Source of the DNA: Roseivirga seohaensis
Lineage (GTDB): Bacteria > Bacteroidota > Bacteroidia > Cytophagales > Cyclobacteriaceae
Length of the DNA: 64,000 bases
NCBI RefSeq assembly: GCF_001592945.1
Contig: NZ_LRPB01000005.1
Span: 1-64,000, forward strand
Reading direction: 5' to 3'
Shown: in pieces, positions 17,200-25,376 of the stretch
Numbering within the stretch: position 1 is the first letter of the stretch
Layout of the letters: each line of letters begins with the position of its first letter
Position numbers and translations under genes: made by a program
Notes under the pieces: generated by a model
Told to the model about the DNA's origin: nothing
Databases searched by the model: none
What the model saw: the letters and a program-made list of their open reading frames with translations, nothing else

Positions 17200-17979
17200 A
17201 TGAAAAAATATTTAATAGTTTTCCTTATGGCTTCTCTAATGGGCTGTGGAGAAACAAAAACTGAGAATAAAATTGAAGAGGTAAAAGTAACTTCGCCAAA
17301 AACGGAACATCACTCAGAAAGCATCACTAAAGTTTTTGATGCTCATGGTGGTTTTGGTAATTGGTCTGAAATGAAGCAGCTTTCTTATGATATGTCCAAT
17401 GGGCAGCATCACTTGATTGAGCTCCAAAGCAGGTATACTCGGATTGAGTCTGAAAAGGATACAACAGGTTTTGATGGTAATGAGGTTTGGGTAAGCCCAG
17501 CTACGGCTAATGCTTCCCGAGCTCGAATGACCTATAACCTCTATTTCTATTTTTACGCATTCCCTTTTGTGGTAGGCGATGAAGGCGTGATTTATGAAGA
17601 TGTAGAGCCAATGAATATCCTGGGTACTACTTATAATGGAGTGAAAATTTCGTATGAAAACGGAGTGGGTGAGTCATCTAAGGATAATTACATCATTTAC
17701 TCCGATCCGGAAACCAATAAAATGGCTTGGTTAATGTATACTGCCACTTTTGGTAGTGAAAAAGCAAGCGACAGATGGAATTTAATTAAGTATGATCAAT
17801 GGCAAACCATTAATGGAATTACTTTACCAAAATCTTTGCAGTGGTATCAATATAAAGATGGCGAAGTAGGTGGAATGAGAAATGAAGTGCTTTTCGAAAA
17901 TGTAAAGCTTTCAAAAGAAGTACCAAGCATGGATAATTTCAAAATGCCTGAAGGTGCTCAAATTGCTCCAAGAGGTTAA
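17200..17979 (+). CDS. Putative lipoprotein, DUF6503-like
   Basis: 259 aa. The N terminus MKKYLIVFLMASLMGC is a lipoprotein signal peptide with lipobox LMGC (Cys16); the mature protein should be membrane-anchored in the periplasm. The central region (about 45-240) contains KVFDAHGGFGNW and repeated aromatic beta-strand segments, resembling the DUF6503 family common in Cytophagales; from memory, not searched. Function unknown. It is a single-gene unit closed by a strong terminator at 18000. Confidence 0.7.
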   Translation: MKKYLIVFLMASLMGCGETKTENKIEEVKVTSPKTEHHSESITKVFDAHGGFGNWSEMKQLSYDMSNGQHHLIELQSRYTRIESEKDTTGFDGNEVWVSPATANASRARMTYNLYFYFYAFPFVVGDEGVIYEDVEPMNILGTTYNGVKISYENGVGESSKDNYIIYSDPETNKMAWLMYTATFGSEKASDRWNLIKYDQWQTINGITLPKSLQWYQYKDGEVGGMRNEVLFENVKLSKEVPSMDNFKMPEGAQIAPRG

Positions 17980-17999
17980 AGCTGAATTTAATTTTCATG

Positions 18000-18040
18000 A
18001 AATGTCGCAATGGGTTAATTCCTGTTGCGACATTTTTTTT
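18000..18040 (+). terminator. Intrinsic terminator after the DUF6503-like gene
   Basis: Eleven-bp perfect stem (18000-18010 with 18025-18035), 14-base loop and a run of eight T from 18033. It starts 21 bases after the stop at 17979. It also shows that the frame's apparent early start at 17997 for the next gene cannot be right. The remainder of the gap to 18284 shows no other clear element or convincing promoter. Confidence 0.9.
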
Positions 18041-18284
18041 GTGCAGATTCTTACTTAAAAACTCGGTAAGAAATGACAAGTTAATGAGTCATTCTTTCCC
18101 CATATTTGTCCGCTTACAAGATTCTTGTTTTCATTTTGACAGCAATTTTCTCTATTCGAAAAGAAAACTTTGTGAAAAGTTGCTAAAAGAGCTGTTTAGT
18201 GAAAATAATAGTAGCTTGGAACAGAACTTGCTTAATGAGAAATCGTTTAACGAAGCCATATATATGAAACCAAATTCACACAAC

Positions 18285-18758
18285 ATGAAAAGCATCTTTA
18301 AATTAGTGCCAGTCTTCTGTTTACTGCTCTTTGTAATGTCTTCTTGTAAGAGTCAAAAAGCGGTGGTTGATGCCAACCAAGAACCAGAAGAAGTTATTGA
18401 AGAAACCACTCCCGAGCCAACTCCTCCTGTAAAGGAAGAACCAAAAGTAGATCCAGAGGCAGCCAATAGGGCGCTTGACGCTAGGTTGTCTAATTATTTT
18501 GGGCAAATCGCGAATGCTTCGTCTATTAATGCGGCAAATAATAATATCAGAGAAGCCGTTGGAATGTTTAGTAATGGAGAAGCTCCAGTATTGATCATTT
18601 TTTACGCAGCCAATGGAACTGAAGATTTTGACGAACCAACTACGATTACTAAGTACCTTAACTATTTAAAGGACCTTAAGAAGGCTCCACATAAGGTAAA
18701 AGAAATGGTGATGGATTCTCAAGGCAGAATCAAGGAACTAGTATTAGTAAAGAAATAG
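18285..18758 (+). CDS. Exported lipoprotein, first gene of the LRR operon
   Basis: 157 aa from the ATG at 18285; an ATG at 18264 adds seven residues, and the frame is open back to 17997 through a terminator. MKSIFKLVPVFCLLLFVMSSC is a clear lipoprotein signal with lipobox MSSC (Cys21). A Glu/Pro/Val-rich linker (about 32-55) is followed by a compact domain of about 100 residues containing LIIFYAANG and ending in a lysine-rich strand. No known family recognised. It is 26 bases upstream of the next exported protein gene in a four-gene run; a structural or anchoring role in the envelope is inference. Confidence 0.75.
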   Translation: MKSIFKLVPVFCLLLFVMSSCKSQKAVVDANQEPEEVIEETTPEPTPPVKEEPKVDPEAANRALDARLSNYFGQIANASSINAANNNIREAVGMFSNGEAPVLIIFYAANGTEDFDEPTTITKYLNYLKDLKKAPHKVKEMVMDSQGRIKELVLVKK

Positions 18759-18784
18759 TCAAAAATACCCTAACACAAGAAATT

Positions 18785-19369
18785 ATGAACAATCAAATAT
18801 TTAAAAGACTTTCTTATGTGGTTGCTTTAATGGCCTTTTTTGCTGTTTCAACCCAAGCTCAAAGTCCTGTAGATCCCAATCGTGAAAAAGCAATTGACTC
18901 ACTAGCCTTAGAAAAAGTTAAAGACTTAGGAAAGTACATTGCCATTATTGGTAATAAGGATACTCCTTTTTCTGAAGCCAACCGCGTAATGGATAGGGCC
19001 GAAGAATTATTCGCTCCGGGTAGCGAAATGGGCGTGTCATCACTCGCTTCGGAAGAAATCAAGTACTACAAAGTACGTGAGTATTTCCAGCGATTAATGG
19101 CCCTTAACTATGATAAGGTAAATATTGAGTGGTACGATGTTCAATATATATCTGATTTAGAAAGACAGCCCGATGGCCGATATGTTGGTGTAGTTACTAT
19201 CTATCAGAAGTTTGAAGGAACTACTGCGGATAAAATGAACTATAAAGACACAACTAAAAAGGATATTACCATTTACGTAGAAAAGAAAAAGACTCAGATT
19301 GCTGGTAGAACTATCGAATTTTGGGACGTAATTTTGGGCGATATCAGAGTATCTGAAACTTCAGTATGA
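18785..19369 (+). CDS. Exported protein of unknown function, LRR operon gene 2
   Basis: 194 aa with a signal peptide ending at about residue 26 (SYVVALMAFFAVSTQAQ). The mature part consists of one domain of about 165 residues: a helical start (KDLGKYIAIIGNKDTPFSEA) and a beta-rich second half (VEWYDVQYI-like strands, YVGVVTIYQKFEGT). The same layout and many of the same residues recur in residues 42-175 of the LRR protein encoded by gene 4, so the two share a homologous domain. The stop codon overlaps the next start (ATGA), implying coupled translation. No named family recognised. Confidence 0.78.
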   Translation: MNNQIFKRLSYVVALMAFFAVSTQAQSPVDPNREKAIDSLALEKVKDLGKYIAIIGNKDTPFSEANRVMDRAEELFAPGSEMGVSSLASEEIKYYKVREYFQRLMALNYDKVNIEWYDVQYISDLERQPDGRYVGVVTIYQKFEGTTADKMNYKDTTKKDITIYVEKKKTQIAGRTIEFWDVILGDIRVSETSV

Positions 19370-20199
19370 AAAAACTAATTCTTCTTTCACTTTCTTTTTT
19401 CTTCGTTTTTACCTCATATGCTTCTGCCCAAATTGTGGGCGAAAATTATGAAATCGAGCAGCAACTGTTGGCAAGCACGAAGCAACTCAATCAGTTTTTT
19501 AAGCGCTTTAACGGAGAAGAAGACGTAAAAGGAAGAACGTTTGAGCCTGATGATAGGCAATATCGCAATGAAAGATTGCGTAAAAAATACCTCAGTATCC
19601 TCTTCGATGAGGAGGATACTGATATTTCTTCTCAAGCCAAGAATGACTTTATAGAAAGAGTAACTCAAGGTGATAATCCTGAATTTTTAAATCTCCACTC
19701 CAAAGATTGGTTTGCAGTAGTAAACACTACTTTTCTATACAAAGGGAAAGAAATGCCATTACTGCTCTATATGAAAATTCAGCAGGAGGCACTTGGTTAC
19801 GAATGGGTAATTGCCGATGTGGCTTTCGATCCTTACAAAACAATGTTTGACAAACAGCGAGGCGAAACCAAAGTGTTTTTGCACCCAATGAGCCACGAGC
19901 TTGACTTTATGAATTTACGAAAGGCCCTTGTGAAAGGAGGCGTTCCAGAATCATATACTTTGGCCGATTACAAACCAGATTTCTTAACCATATTTCTATA
20001 TGAGGTAAAAATGGGGATTCTTCAATTTCAAACTGTAAACCGAATGAATTATCATTTCTTTGGTATTGATGGCTGGTACTTTTCTCTCACCAATTTTAAT
20101 CGTGCCAACGATAATTCAGGTTGGTTAATTTCAGACTTACTTCAAGTCAACACTTCTCAAAAAGAAGATTTATTGAAAATAATTTATGAGAAGAAATAG
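19366..20199 (+). CDS. Exported protein of unknown function, LRR operon gene 3
   Basis: 277 aa with a signal peptide (MKKLILLSLSFFFVFTSYASA, cut near residue 21). The mature protein is mixed alpha/beta with an acidic, Arg-rich N-terminal part (about 40-90), the aromatic block DWFAVVNTTFLYKGKEMPLLLY and a C-terminal region rich in Phe/Tyr. No family recognised; no cysteine or metal motif. Overlaps the previous gene by four bases and the next by 14, so it is locked into the operon and presumably acts with the LRR protein in the periplasm or on the cell surface. Confidence 0.78.
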   Translation: MKKLILLSLSFFFVFTSYASAQIVGENYEIEQQLLASTKQLNQFFKRFNGEEDVKGRTFEPDDRQYRNERLRKKYLSILFDEEDTDISSQAKNDFIERVTQGDNPEFLNLHSKDWFAVVNTTFLYKGKEMPLLLYMKIQQEALGYEWVIADVAFDPYKTMFDKQRGETKVFLHPMSHELDFMNLRKALVKGGVPESYTLADYKPDFLTIFLYEVKMGILQFQTVNRMNYHFFGIDGWYFSLTNFNRANDNSGWLISDLLQVNTSQKEDLLKIIYEKK

Positions 20200-22618
20200 A
20201 CTCATATTATTACTGCTCTTTTTTAGTGCAAGTGCCTCATTGTGGGCGCAGTCTCCTGTTTTGCCCGACTCGGTATTGGAAAAAAAGAAGGAGGGAGTAA
20301 AGGAAATTATAAGTGCGTTAGAATATTACCTCAATGTAATTGGTTCAGAACGAACCGCAGTAAGCGAAAAGGAAGTGATTATTAGCAACAGCTATGCAAA
20401 GCTTTTTGTCGACCCCAAAGTTCAGGTAGAAGATGACCTGGAAGAGAAAAGATCAACTCCAATTTTTAAAGACATTCAGGCCTACTTAAAAGACATTGAT
20501 TTCTTTTTCAAGAATGTGGTGTTCGATTTCGAGATCACAGAAATATTGGTCCAAACCAAAGAGAATGGCACGCCCTTCTATAAGGCCGAAATCATAAGAA
20601 ATTTGCAAGGTACTTCACTAGGTGGAGAGCCTGTAAACAGTAGCCAAAAACGATTTATAGAGCTGAATTTAGACCCGAAAAAGAGTGAACTTAAAATTGC
20701 CAGTATATATACAAATAAACTGAGCAGAGATAAACAGTTAACGGAATGGTGGTCTTTGCTGACCTTAGGGTGGAAGCAAGTTTTTAGAGATAAAATTAAG
20801 TTTGAAGGAGACAGTATTAGCAATCAGGATTTGGTGCGTTTGGCTTCTATCGATTCCCTTGATTTATCAGGAAATGACCTTGTGCTTAATCTTGATCCAA
20901 TTTATCAGCTTACCAACCTAAAGTATCTGAAAATAAGCAATACATGGATTAATGATCTAAAACCTTTGCGATCTATCAATACATTAAAGTCACTTGATGT
21001 TTCCAATACTTCAGTTTTCGACCTTCAGTACCTAAAATACCACAACGAAATTGAAGCGCTTAATCTATCTAATTGTCATGTTGAGGATTTCTCATTCTTG
21101 AAGTCGTTCGAGAAATTGAAGAAACTGAATCTTTCTAGAATCAAACAAATAGATTTGTCATTCATAAGTGAACTGGTTTCTTTGGAAGAACTCAACTTAT
21201 CTGAAGCCGCACAAACGGCAACCGTTGATTTTTCTAAGTTGAATAAGCTTAAGAAGTTAGATTTATCAGCAAGCGATATTATAAATCTGAATGGGTTTCA
21301 GTCGGCTATTGCGCTGCAAGATTTAGACCTTGAATTGACAAATGTAAGTGACTTAACTTCGCTTTCGGGTTTAGGGCAATTGAAGACCTTGAACATCACC
21401 AATACTAAGGTAGAATCACTTGAGCCACTGAATCAGGTGAAATCTTTAACAAAGATATACTGCGACAATGCACCGCTGGAAGAAGTAAGTACAGAGGCTT
21501 ATGTAGAGGCTAATCCACGAGTTTTGGTGGTGAGAAATACCAAGCAATTAGAACAATGGTGGGGTGGTATGTCAGACATGTGGAAGGGCGTTTTAACAAA
21601 ATATATGGATACGCCTAACCCTGATAATGAAGATTTAATTCAGCTCTTAAGAATCGATTCTTTGAACTTAGAAGGAGCTGGAATTATAACTTTAGCGCCA
21701 CTGGCACAACTGAAGAAAATCGCGCATTTGAACTTAAATTCTAATCCATTAAAGAACCTTCAAGGCCTTGAGTCATTGGAACGTTTAGAAACCCTTACCC
21801 TGAATAATACTTCCGTAGCGGATCTTTCGCCTTTGGCAAACTTATCTAACTTAAGACATATTGAGGCTGAGAATACCAAGGTCAAGAATATTACAGACTT
21901 GGGGCGGTTGGCCATGTTGAAATACCTGAGTTTAGAGGGGAGTAATGTGGATAAAACTGCGGTTTCGTTAATACTCGATAAGAAGGAAGACCTGATCGTG
22001 ATTTTTCAAACCAAAGCTTTAAATGCTTGGTGGGGAATATTAAGCGAGCCAATGAAAAGAGCCTTTAAAGAGAACGTGGTAATGGCTGCTCAGCCAACGG
22101 CCAAACAATTACATCAATTGGTTTCCCTTGAAAGGTTGAATATTCAAGGCTCATCGATTACTAGCTTGGTGGAATTGTCGGAGTTTTACCGACTGAAAGA
22201 GCTTAGCCTAAACCGGCTTGGAATGAGAGATTTGAACTCATTACCAGACCTAAAAACTTTAGAGTCTTTGAGTTTTACCGAAATGCCGGTAACAGATTTA
22301 TTGTCTGTACTCAAATTCAATAACCTCAAGTCACTGAACTTTAGCAATACGGCCATTGGTGATTTACGCCCGCTCACAACGATGACGAAATTAGAGCGAA
22401 TCAATTGCTCAGGAACGAATGTGAAGCGTTTCACTGGGCTCGAGGGACTTTCTAACTTGAAATGGATAGACTGTTCAAACACCAAAGTCTTCAAGTTCGA
22501 CCGATTGACAGAACTTAAGAAATTAGAAACGGTTATCTGCTTCAATACCTCTTTGCGCAGCAACGATATCGAAAAGCTGAAAAGTGCTCTCCCAAATGTG
22601 GAGGTGGTGTTTTATTAG
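20186..22618 (+). CDS. Exported leucine-rich-repeat protein with three WW-type modules
   Basis: 810 aa. Signal peptide 1-21, then a domain (about 42-175) homologous to the gene 2 product, then three blocks of leucine-rich repeats. Each block is preceded by a module of about 45 residues with a Trp-Trp pair and a nearby Trp/Met-Lys helix: 184-228 (QLTEWWSLL), 453-497 (QLEQWWGGM), 611-655 (ALNAWWGIL). The LRR units follow L..L.LS.T.I.DL..L of about 22-23 residues. Each block ends in a short VVF/VIF-like strand. LRR proteins bind other proteins; partners are unknown, but the three co-encoded exported proteins are obvious candidates. No type IX sorting domain or anchor is seen at the C terminus. 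Confidence 0.88.
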   Translation: MRRNRLILLLLFFSASASLWAQSPVLPDSVLEKKKEGVKEIISALEYYLNVIGSERTAVSEKEVIISNSYAKLFVDPKVQVEDDLEEKRSTPIFKDIQAYLKDIDFFFKNVVFDFEITEILVQTKENGTPFYKAEIIRNLQGTSLGGEPVNSSQKRFIELNLDPKKSELKIASIYTNKLSRDKQLTEWWSLLTLGWKQVFRDKIKFEGDSISNQDLVRLASIDSLDLSGNDLVLNLDPIYQLTNLKYLKISNTWINDLKPLRSINTLKSLDVSNTSVFDLQYLKYHNEIEALNLSNCHVEDFSFLKSFEKLKKLNLSRIKQIDLSFISELVSLEELNLSEAAQTATVDFSKLNKLKKLDLSASDIINLNGFQSAIALQDLDLELTNVSDLTSLSGLGQLKTLNITNTKVESLEPLNQVKSLTKIYCDNAPLEEVSTEAYVEANPRVLVVRNTKQLEQWWGGMSDMWKGVLTKYMDTPNPDNEDLIQLLRIDSLNLEGAGIITLAPLAQLKKIAHLNLNSNPLKNLQGLESLERLETLTLNNTSVADLSPLANLSNLRHIEAENTKVKNITDLGRLAMLKYLSLEGSNVDKTAVSLILDKKEDLIVIFQTKALNAWWGILSEPMKRAFKENVVMAAQPTAKQLHQLVSLERLNIQGSSITSLVELSEFYRLKELSLNRLGMRDLNSLPDLKTLESLSFTEMPVTDLLSVLKFNNLKSLNFSNTAIGDLRPLTTMTKLERINCSGTNVKRFTGLEGLSNLKWIDCSNTKVFKFDRLTELKKLETVICFNTSLRSNDIEKLKSALPNVEVVFY

Positions 22619-22636
22619 GCTTGATGAAAAATATAG

Positions 22637-22669
22637 AACCCTCCAAAAGTTCAAAGCTTTTGGAGGGTT
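22637..22669. terminator. Hairpin between convergent LRR and fabF genes
   Basis: Perfect 13-bp stem (22637-22649 with 22657-22669), seven-base loop. On the minus strand it is followed by TATATTTTTC, so it works best as terminator for fabF; on the plus strand it lies 19 bases after the LRR stop but lacks a T run. Confidence 0.75.
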
Positions 22670-22769
22670 GAGTTCACCTCTTTGTTAAGGATTTATAGGT
22701 TGAGTTTCTACTTGAAAGAAATCAGCCTGACCTTTCTTAATTTCGTTTCGACCTACTAACTATTAACTA

Positions 22770-24017
22770 CTAACTATCCTCAAACCTCTTAAACACCGCG
22801 CTGGCCATATGTCCGCCAAAGCCAAAAGTGTTGCTCAATGCATATTTTACTTCGCGCTTTTGTGCCGAACCAAGGGTGAGTTCAAATTTACCATCAAATT
22901 CTGGATCAACGTTTTTCGTGTTAATCGTTGGAGGAATAATGCCATCTACAATGGCCATTACACTAGCAATTGCTTCTATTGCACCTGCCGCACCAAGTAA
23001 ATGACCTGTCATGGATTTCGTAGCTGAAATATTCAAATCAGGATTCGTTCCAAAAACTCTTTCAATCGCGATCAACTCACTTGTGTCACCTACTGAGGTG
23101 GAGGTGGCGTGCATATTGATATAGTCGATATCTTTTGGCTCAATACCCGCATCATTGAGGGCTTCTTGCATTCCTAAGAAAGCACCTTCTCCTTCGGGGT
23201 GAGTTCCGGTTAAATGATACGCATCTGCGGCCATTCCTCCACCTGCTACTTCAGCTATAATGGTTGCGCCTCTGGCGATTGCGTGCTCGTAAGATTCCAG
23301 AATTAAAGTACCAGCGCCTTCGCCCATTACAAAGCCATCGCGACTTACATCGAACGGACGGCAAGCAGTTGCTGGGTTCTCGTTATTGGTAGAAAGTGCA
23401 CGAGAAGCGGTGAAGCCGCCCAGTCCAGCCGCGGTAATTGGGGCTTCCGATCCCCCCGTAATAATCATGTCGGCCTTGCCCCATTTAATATAGTTAAAGG
23501 CATCTATAATGGCAGTGGTAGAAGAGGCGCAAGCAGAAATGGTGGTGAAGTTCACGCCTCTTAGGCCGTATTTGATAGAGATAAGTCCCGAAGCAATGTC
23601 TGCGATGATTTTGGGAATGAAGAAAGGGGAGAAGCGAGGAGTTTCATCATTTTTCACATAGTCGATCATCTCTTCCGTAAAGGTTTGAATACCGCCATTT
23701 CCTGATCCCCAAATCACCCCAATTCGATTTCTGTTCAGTACATCAAAATCAATTTTGGCATTTTTGATGGCTTCTTCTGTAGCAATTAGGGCGTACTGCG
23801 TAAAGGGATCCATACGTCTGGCTTCATTTCGCGGAATGTAATCTTCCACATTAAAGTCTTTCAATTCGCAGGCAAAGTGGCTTTTGAATTTCGTGGTATC
23901 GAACCTCGTGATTGGTGCACCACCGCTTTTTCCAGCTTTTAGGTTGGCCCAATACGTTTCTAAATTATTTCCAATTGGGGTCAAAGCCCCCATTCCTGTA
24001 ATTACTACTCTTTTCAT
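22770..24017 (-). CDS. fabF: 3-oxoacyl-ACP synthase II (FabF-type KAS)
   Basis: 415 aa beta-ketoacyl-ACP synthase. Catalytic Cys163 sits in TISACASST, and the two histidines in NMHATSTSVGD and SMTGHLLGAAGA complete the Cys-His-His triad; GFGGHMASAVF closes the fold. It extends acyl-ACP by two carbons. It overlaps the upstream TetR gene by four bases, so the two are one transcription unit, unlike the housekeeping fabF which is normally beside acpP. It may therefore be a second KAS with a regulated or special acyl substrate. The FabF symbol is by family; paralogy is inference. Confidence 0.85.
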   Translation of the reverse strand: MKRVVITGMGALTPIGNNLETYWANLKAGKSGGAPITRFDTTKFKSHFACELKDFNVEDYIPRNEARRMDPFTQYALIATEEAIKNAKIDFDVLNRNRIGVIWGSGNGGIQTFTEEMIDYVKNDETPRFSPFFIPKIIADIASGLISIKYGLRGVNFTTISACASSTTAIIDAFNYIKWGKADMIITGGSEAPITAAGLGGFTASRALSTNNENPATACRPFDVSRDGFVMGEGAGTLILESYEHAIARGATIIAEVAGGGMAADAYHLTGTHPEGEGAFLGMQEALNDAGIEPKDIDYINMHATSTSVGDTSELIAIERVFGTNPDLNISATKSMTGHLLGAAGAIEAIASVMAIVDGIIPPTINTKNVDPEFDGKFELTLGSAQKREVKYALSNTFGFGGHMASAVFKRFEDS

Positions 24018-24619
24018 GTTGTTATTTTTAATTGGTGATTGACCAATGATTTCAAGTTTTCAATAATGTTAAAAAACGATGCTGGATCGTTTGCGGTTTT
24101 TGCTATCAGAATACCACCTTCAATGGCGGCAATGTAGAAATTGGCATAATTGGTCGCATCAACTTCAGGTTTGATTTCGCCAGATTTTTGCCCCTCTTTA
24201 ATTACGCTGGCAATTTCAGATTGCCAATTCATTAATATCTTTTTGGCCTTTTCCTTAAAAAAGGGATAGAAGTCATCTGCTTCTACCGCTACATTCATTA
24301 AGGGGCAACCGCCATTGTTGGCCACAGTTTCAAAGTTCTGATGATAGAAATTGAGTAAACCAATGAGTTTGCCGATGCTCGATGGGTTGGCAGCCCATGT
24401 TATTTGTAAACCCTTCTGCAAGAATTTTACATTGTGATTGAAACAAGCTTCTGCCAAATTTTCCTTATTTCCGAAGTTACCATAAATGGCACCTTTGGTT
24501 AATCCAGTGGCGCTGGTAATGTCTGACAAAGCTGTGCTCTGGTAACCCTTTTTGTTAAAAATGGGAGCTACCGTTTCTATGATCCTCTTCTTTGTTCTTT
24601 CAGATTTAGCAAAAGTCAC
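24014..24619 (-). CDS. TetR/AcrR-family repressor, GTG start
   Basis: 201 aa. The N-terminal helix-turn-helix reads TALSDITSATGLTKGAIYGNFGNKENL (residues about 24-50), the standard TetR DNA-binding domain; the C-terminal ligand domain is divergent, resembling the AcrR/YcdC-type with GGCPLMNVAVEAD. The start is GTG at 24619; an overlapping ATG at 24621-24620 runs into TGA. The start lies almost at the predicted transcription start, so the mRNA would be nearly leaderless. A perfect 14-bp-arm palindrome upstream is its likely own operator. It is translationally coupled to fabF. Confidence 0.88.
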   Translation of the reverse strand: MTFAKSERTKKRIIETVAPIFNKKGYQSTALSDITSATGLTKGAIYGNFGNKENLAEACFNHNVKFLQKGLQITWAANPSSIGKLIGLLNFYHQNFETVANNGGCPLMNVAVEADDFYPFFKEKAKKILMNWQSEIASVIKEGQKSGEIKPEVDATNYANFYIAAIEGGILIAKTANDPASFFNIIENLKSLVNHQLKITT

Positions 24620-24620
24620 A

Positions 24621-24653
24621 TGTAAAAATATACCAATCGGTATATTTTTACAA
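24621..24653 (-). promoter_or_regulatory. TetR operator superimposed on the tetR-fabF promoter
   Basis: Perfect inverted repeat with 14-bp arms (24621-24634 and 24639-24652) around AATC, core ACC-AATC-GGT typical of TetR sites. On the minus strand TTG (24653-24651), 18 bases and TATATTTT (24632-24625) form a promoter matching the phylum consensus with one base off in the -7 box. The operator thus covers both promoter elements. It is 100 bases upstream of the divergent DsrE gene. Confidence 0.75.
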
Positions 24654-24753
24654 CAAGCCAGAGCTTTAATTTCAAGGCGGTAATAATTTTATTTCTATGG
24701 TTTGAATTTACTGGTTGGAATATTGTAATTGAACTGGTCAAAAAAACATTCCT

Positions 24754-25299
24754 ATGAAACTTAGAATCATCTTTGCCTTTTCTTTGCTCCTCATTACTCA
24801 GTTGAGCTTTTCTCAAGAAAAGAAGTGGGTAAACCCTATCATTAAAAACTACGGTAGAATTTTAGAGTTGGAAAAGGTGGATGTTGCGCCTGACCCAAAT
24901 ATGGAATATAAAATTCTGATTGAGTTGGTGCATAAACTAGATAAGCCTGAAAATGCGGCTTTTGCTGCAACAAATGTGGCGCGTCTGATTAACCTGCACG
25001 GTGTAGGAGGAGTGAAGCCTGAAAACCTTAAAGTGGCGGTGGTGATTCATGCGGGTGCCACGAGTTCTGTTTTGAACGCTGACGCCTACAAAACAAAATA
25101 TGAAGTAGAAAGCCCCTATGCTCCTTTGTACAAAGAACTGATGGAAGCTGGTGTTGAAGTGATTGTTTGTGGTCAGTCGTATTCCATGTATGGAAATAAG
25201 GTAGAGGACTTAATGCCTGGCGTGAAAATTGGGACTTCTGCTCTCACCACTATAAGCACCTATCAACTTAAAGGCTACGCTTTTTTTAAGTGGGAATAA
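24754..25299 (+). CDS. Exported DsrE-family protein (copy 1)
   Basis: 181 aa with signal peptide (MKLRIIFAFSLLLITQLSFSQ, cut near 21). The mature domain has the DsrE/DsrF-like fold: a strand YKILIELV, the LHGVGGV loop, a strand VAVVIHAGA and the conserved cysteine Cys139 in VIVCGQS. DsrE-type proteins carry persulfide sulfur in the cytoplasm; exported ones are poorly studied. It is divergent from tetR-fabF and followed by a paralogue of the same length with the cysteine in the same position. Function beyond the fold is unknown. Confidence 0.85.
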   Translation: MKLRIIFAFSLLLITQLSFSQEKKWVNPIIKNYGRILELEKVDVAPDPNMEYKILIELVHKLDKPENAAFAATNVARLINLHGVGGVKPENLKVAVVIHAGATSSVLNADAYKTKYEVESPYAPLYKELMEAGVEVIVCGQSYSMYGNKVEDLMPGVKIGTSALTTISTYQLKGYAFFKWE

Positions 25300-25376
25300 T
25301 CCTTTCCAAAAAGATTGATTGATTTATTCTTTGAAATTGTGTCTATTGGGTTCGATTGTAAATAACCCTGAATAGC

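Noticed and set aside
17997-18284. N-terminal extension of the LRR-operon lipoprotein to a 253-aa frame
   Set aside because: The extension runs through a strong intrinsic terminator (18000-18040) and buries a perfect lipoprotein signal peptide in the middle of the protein.
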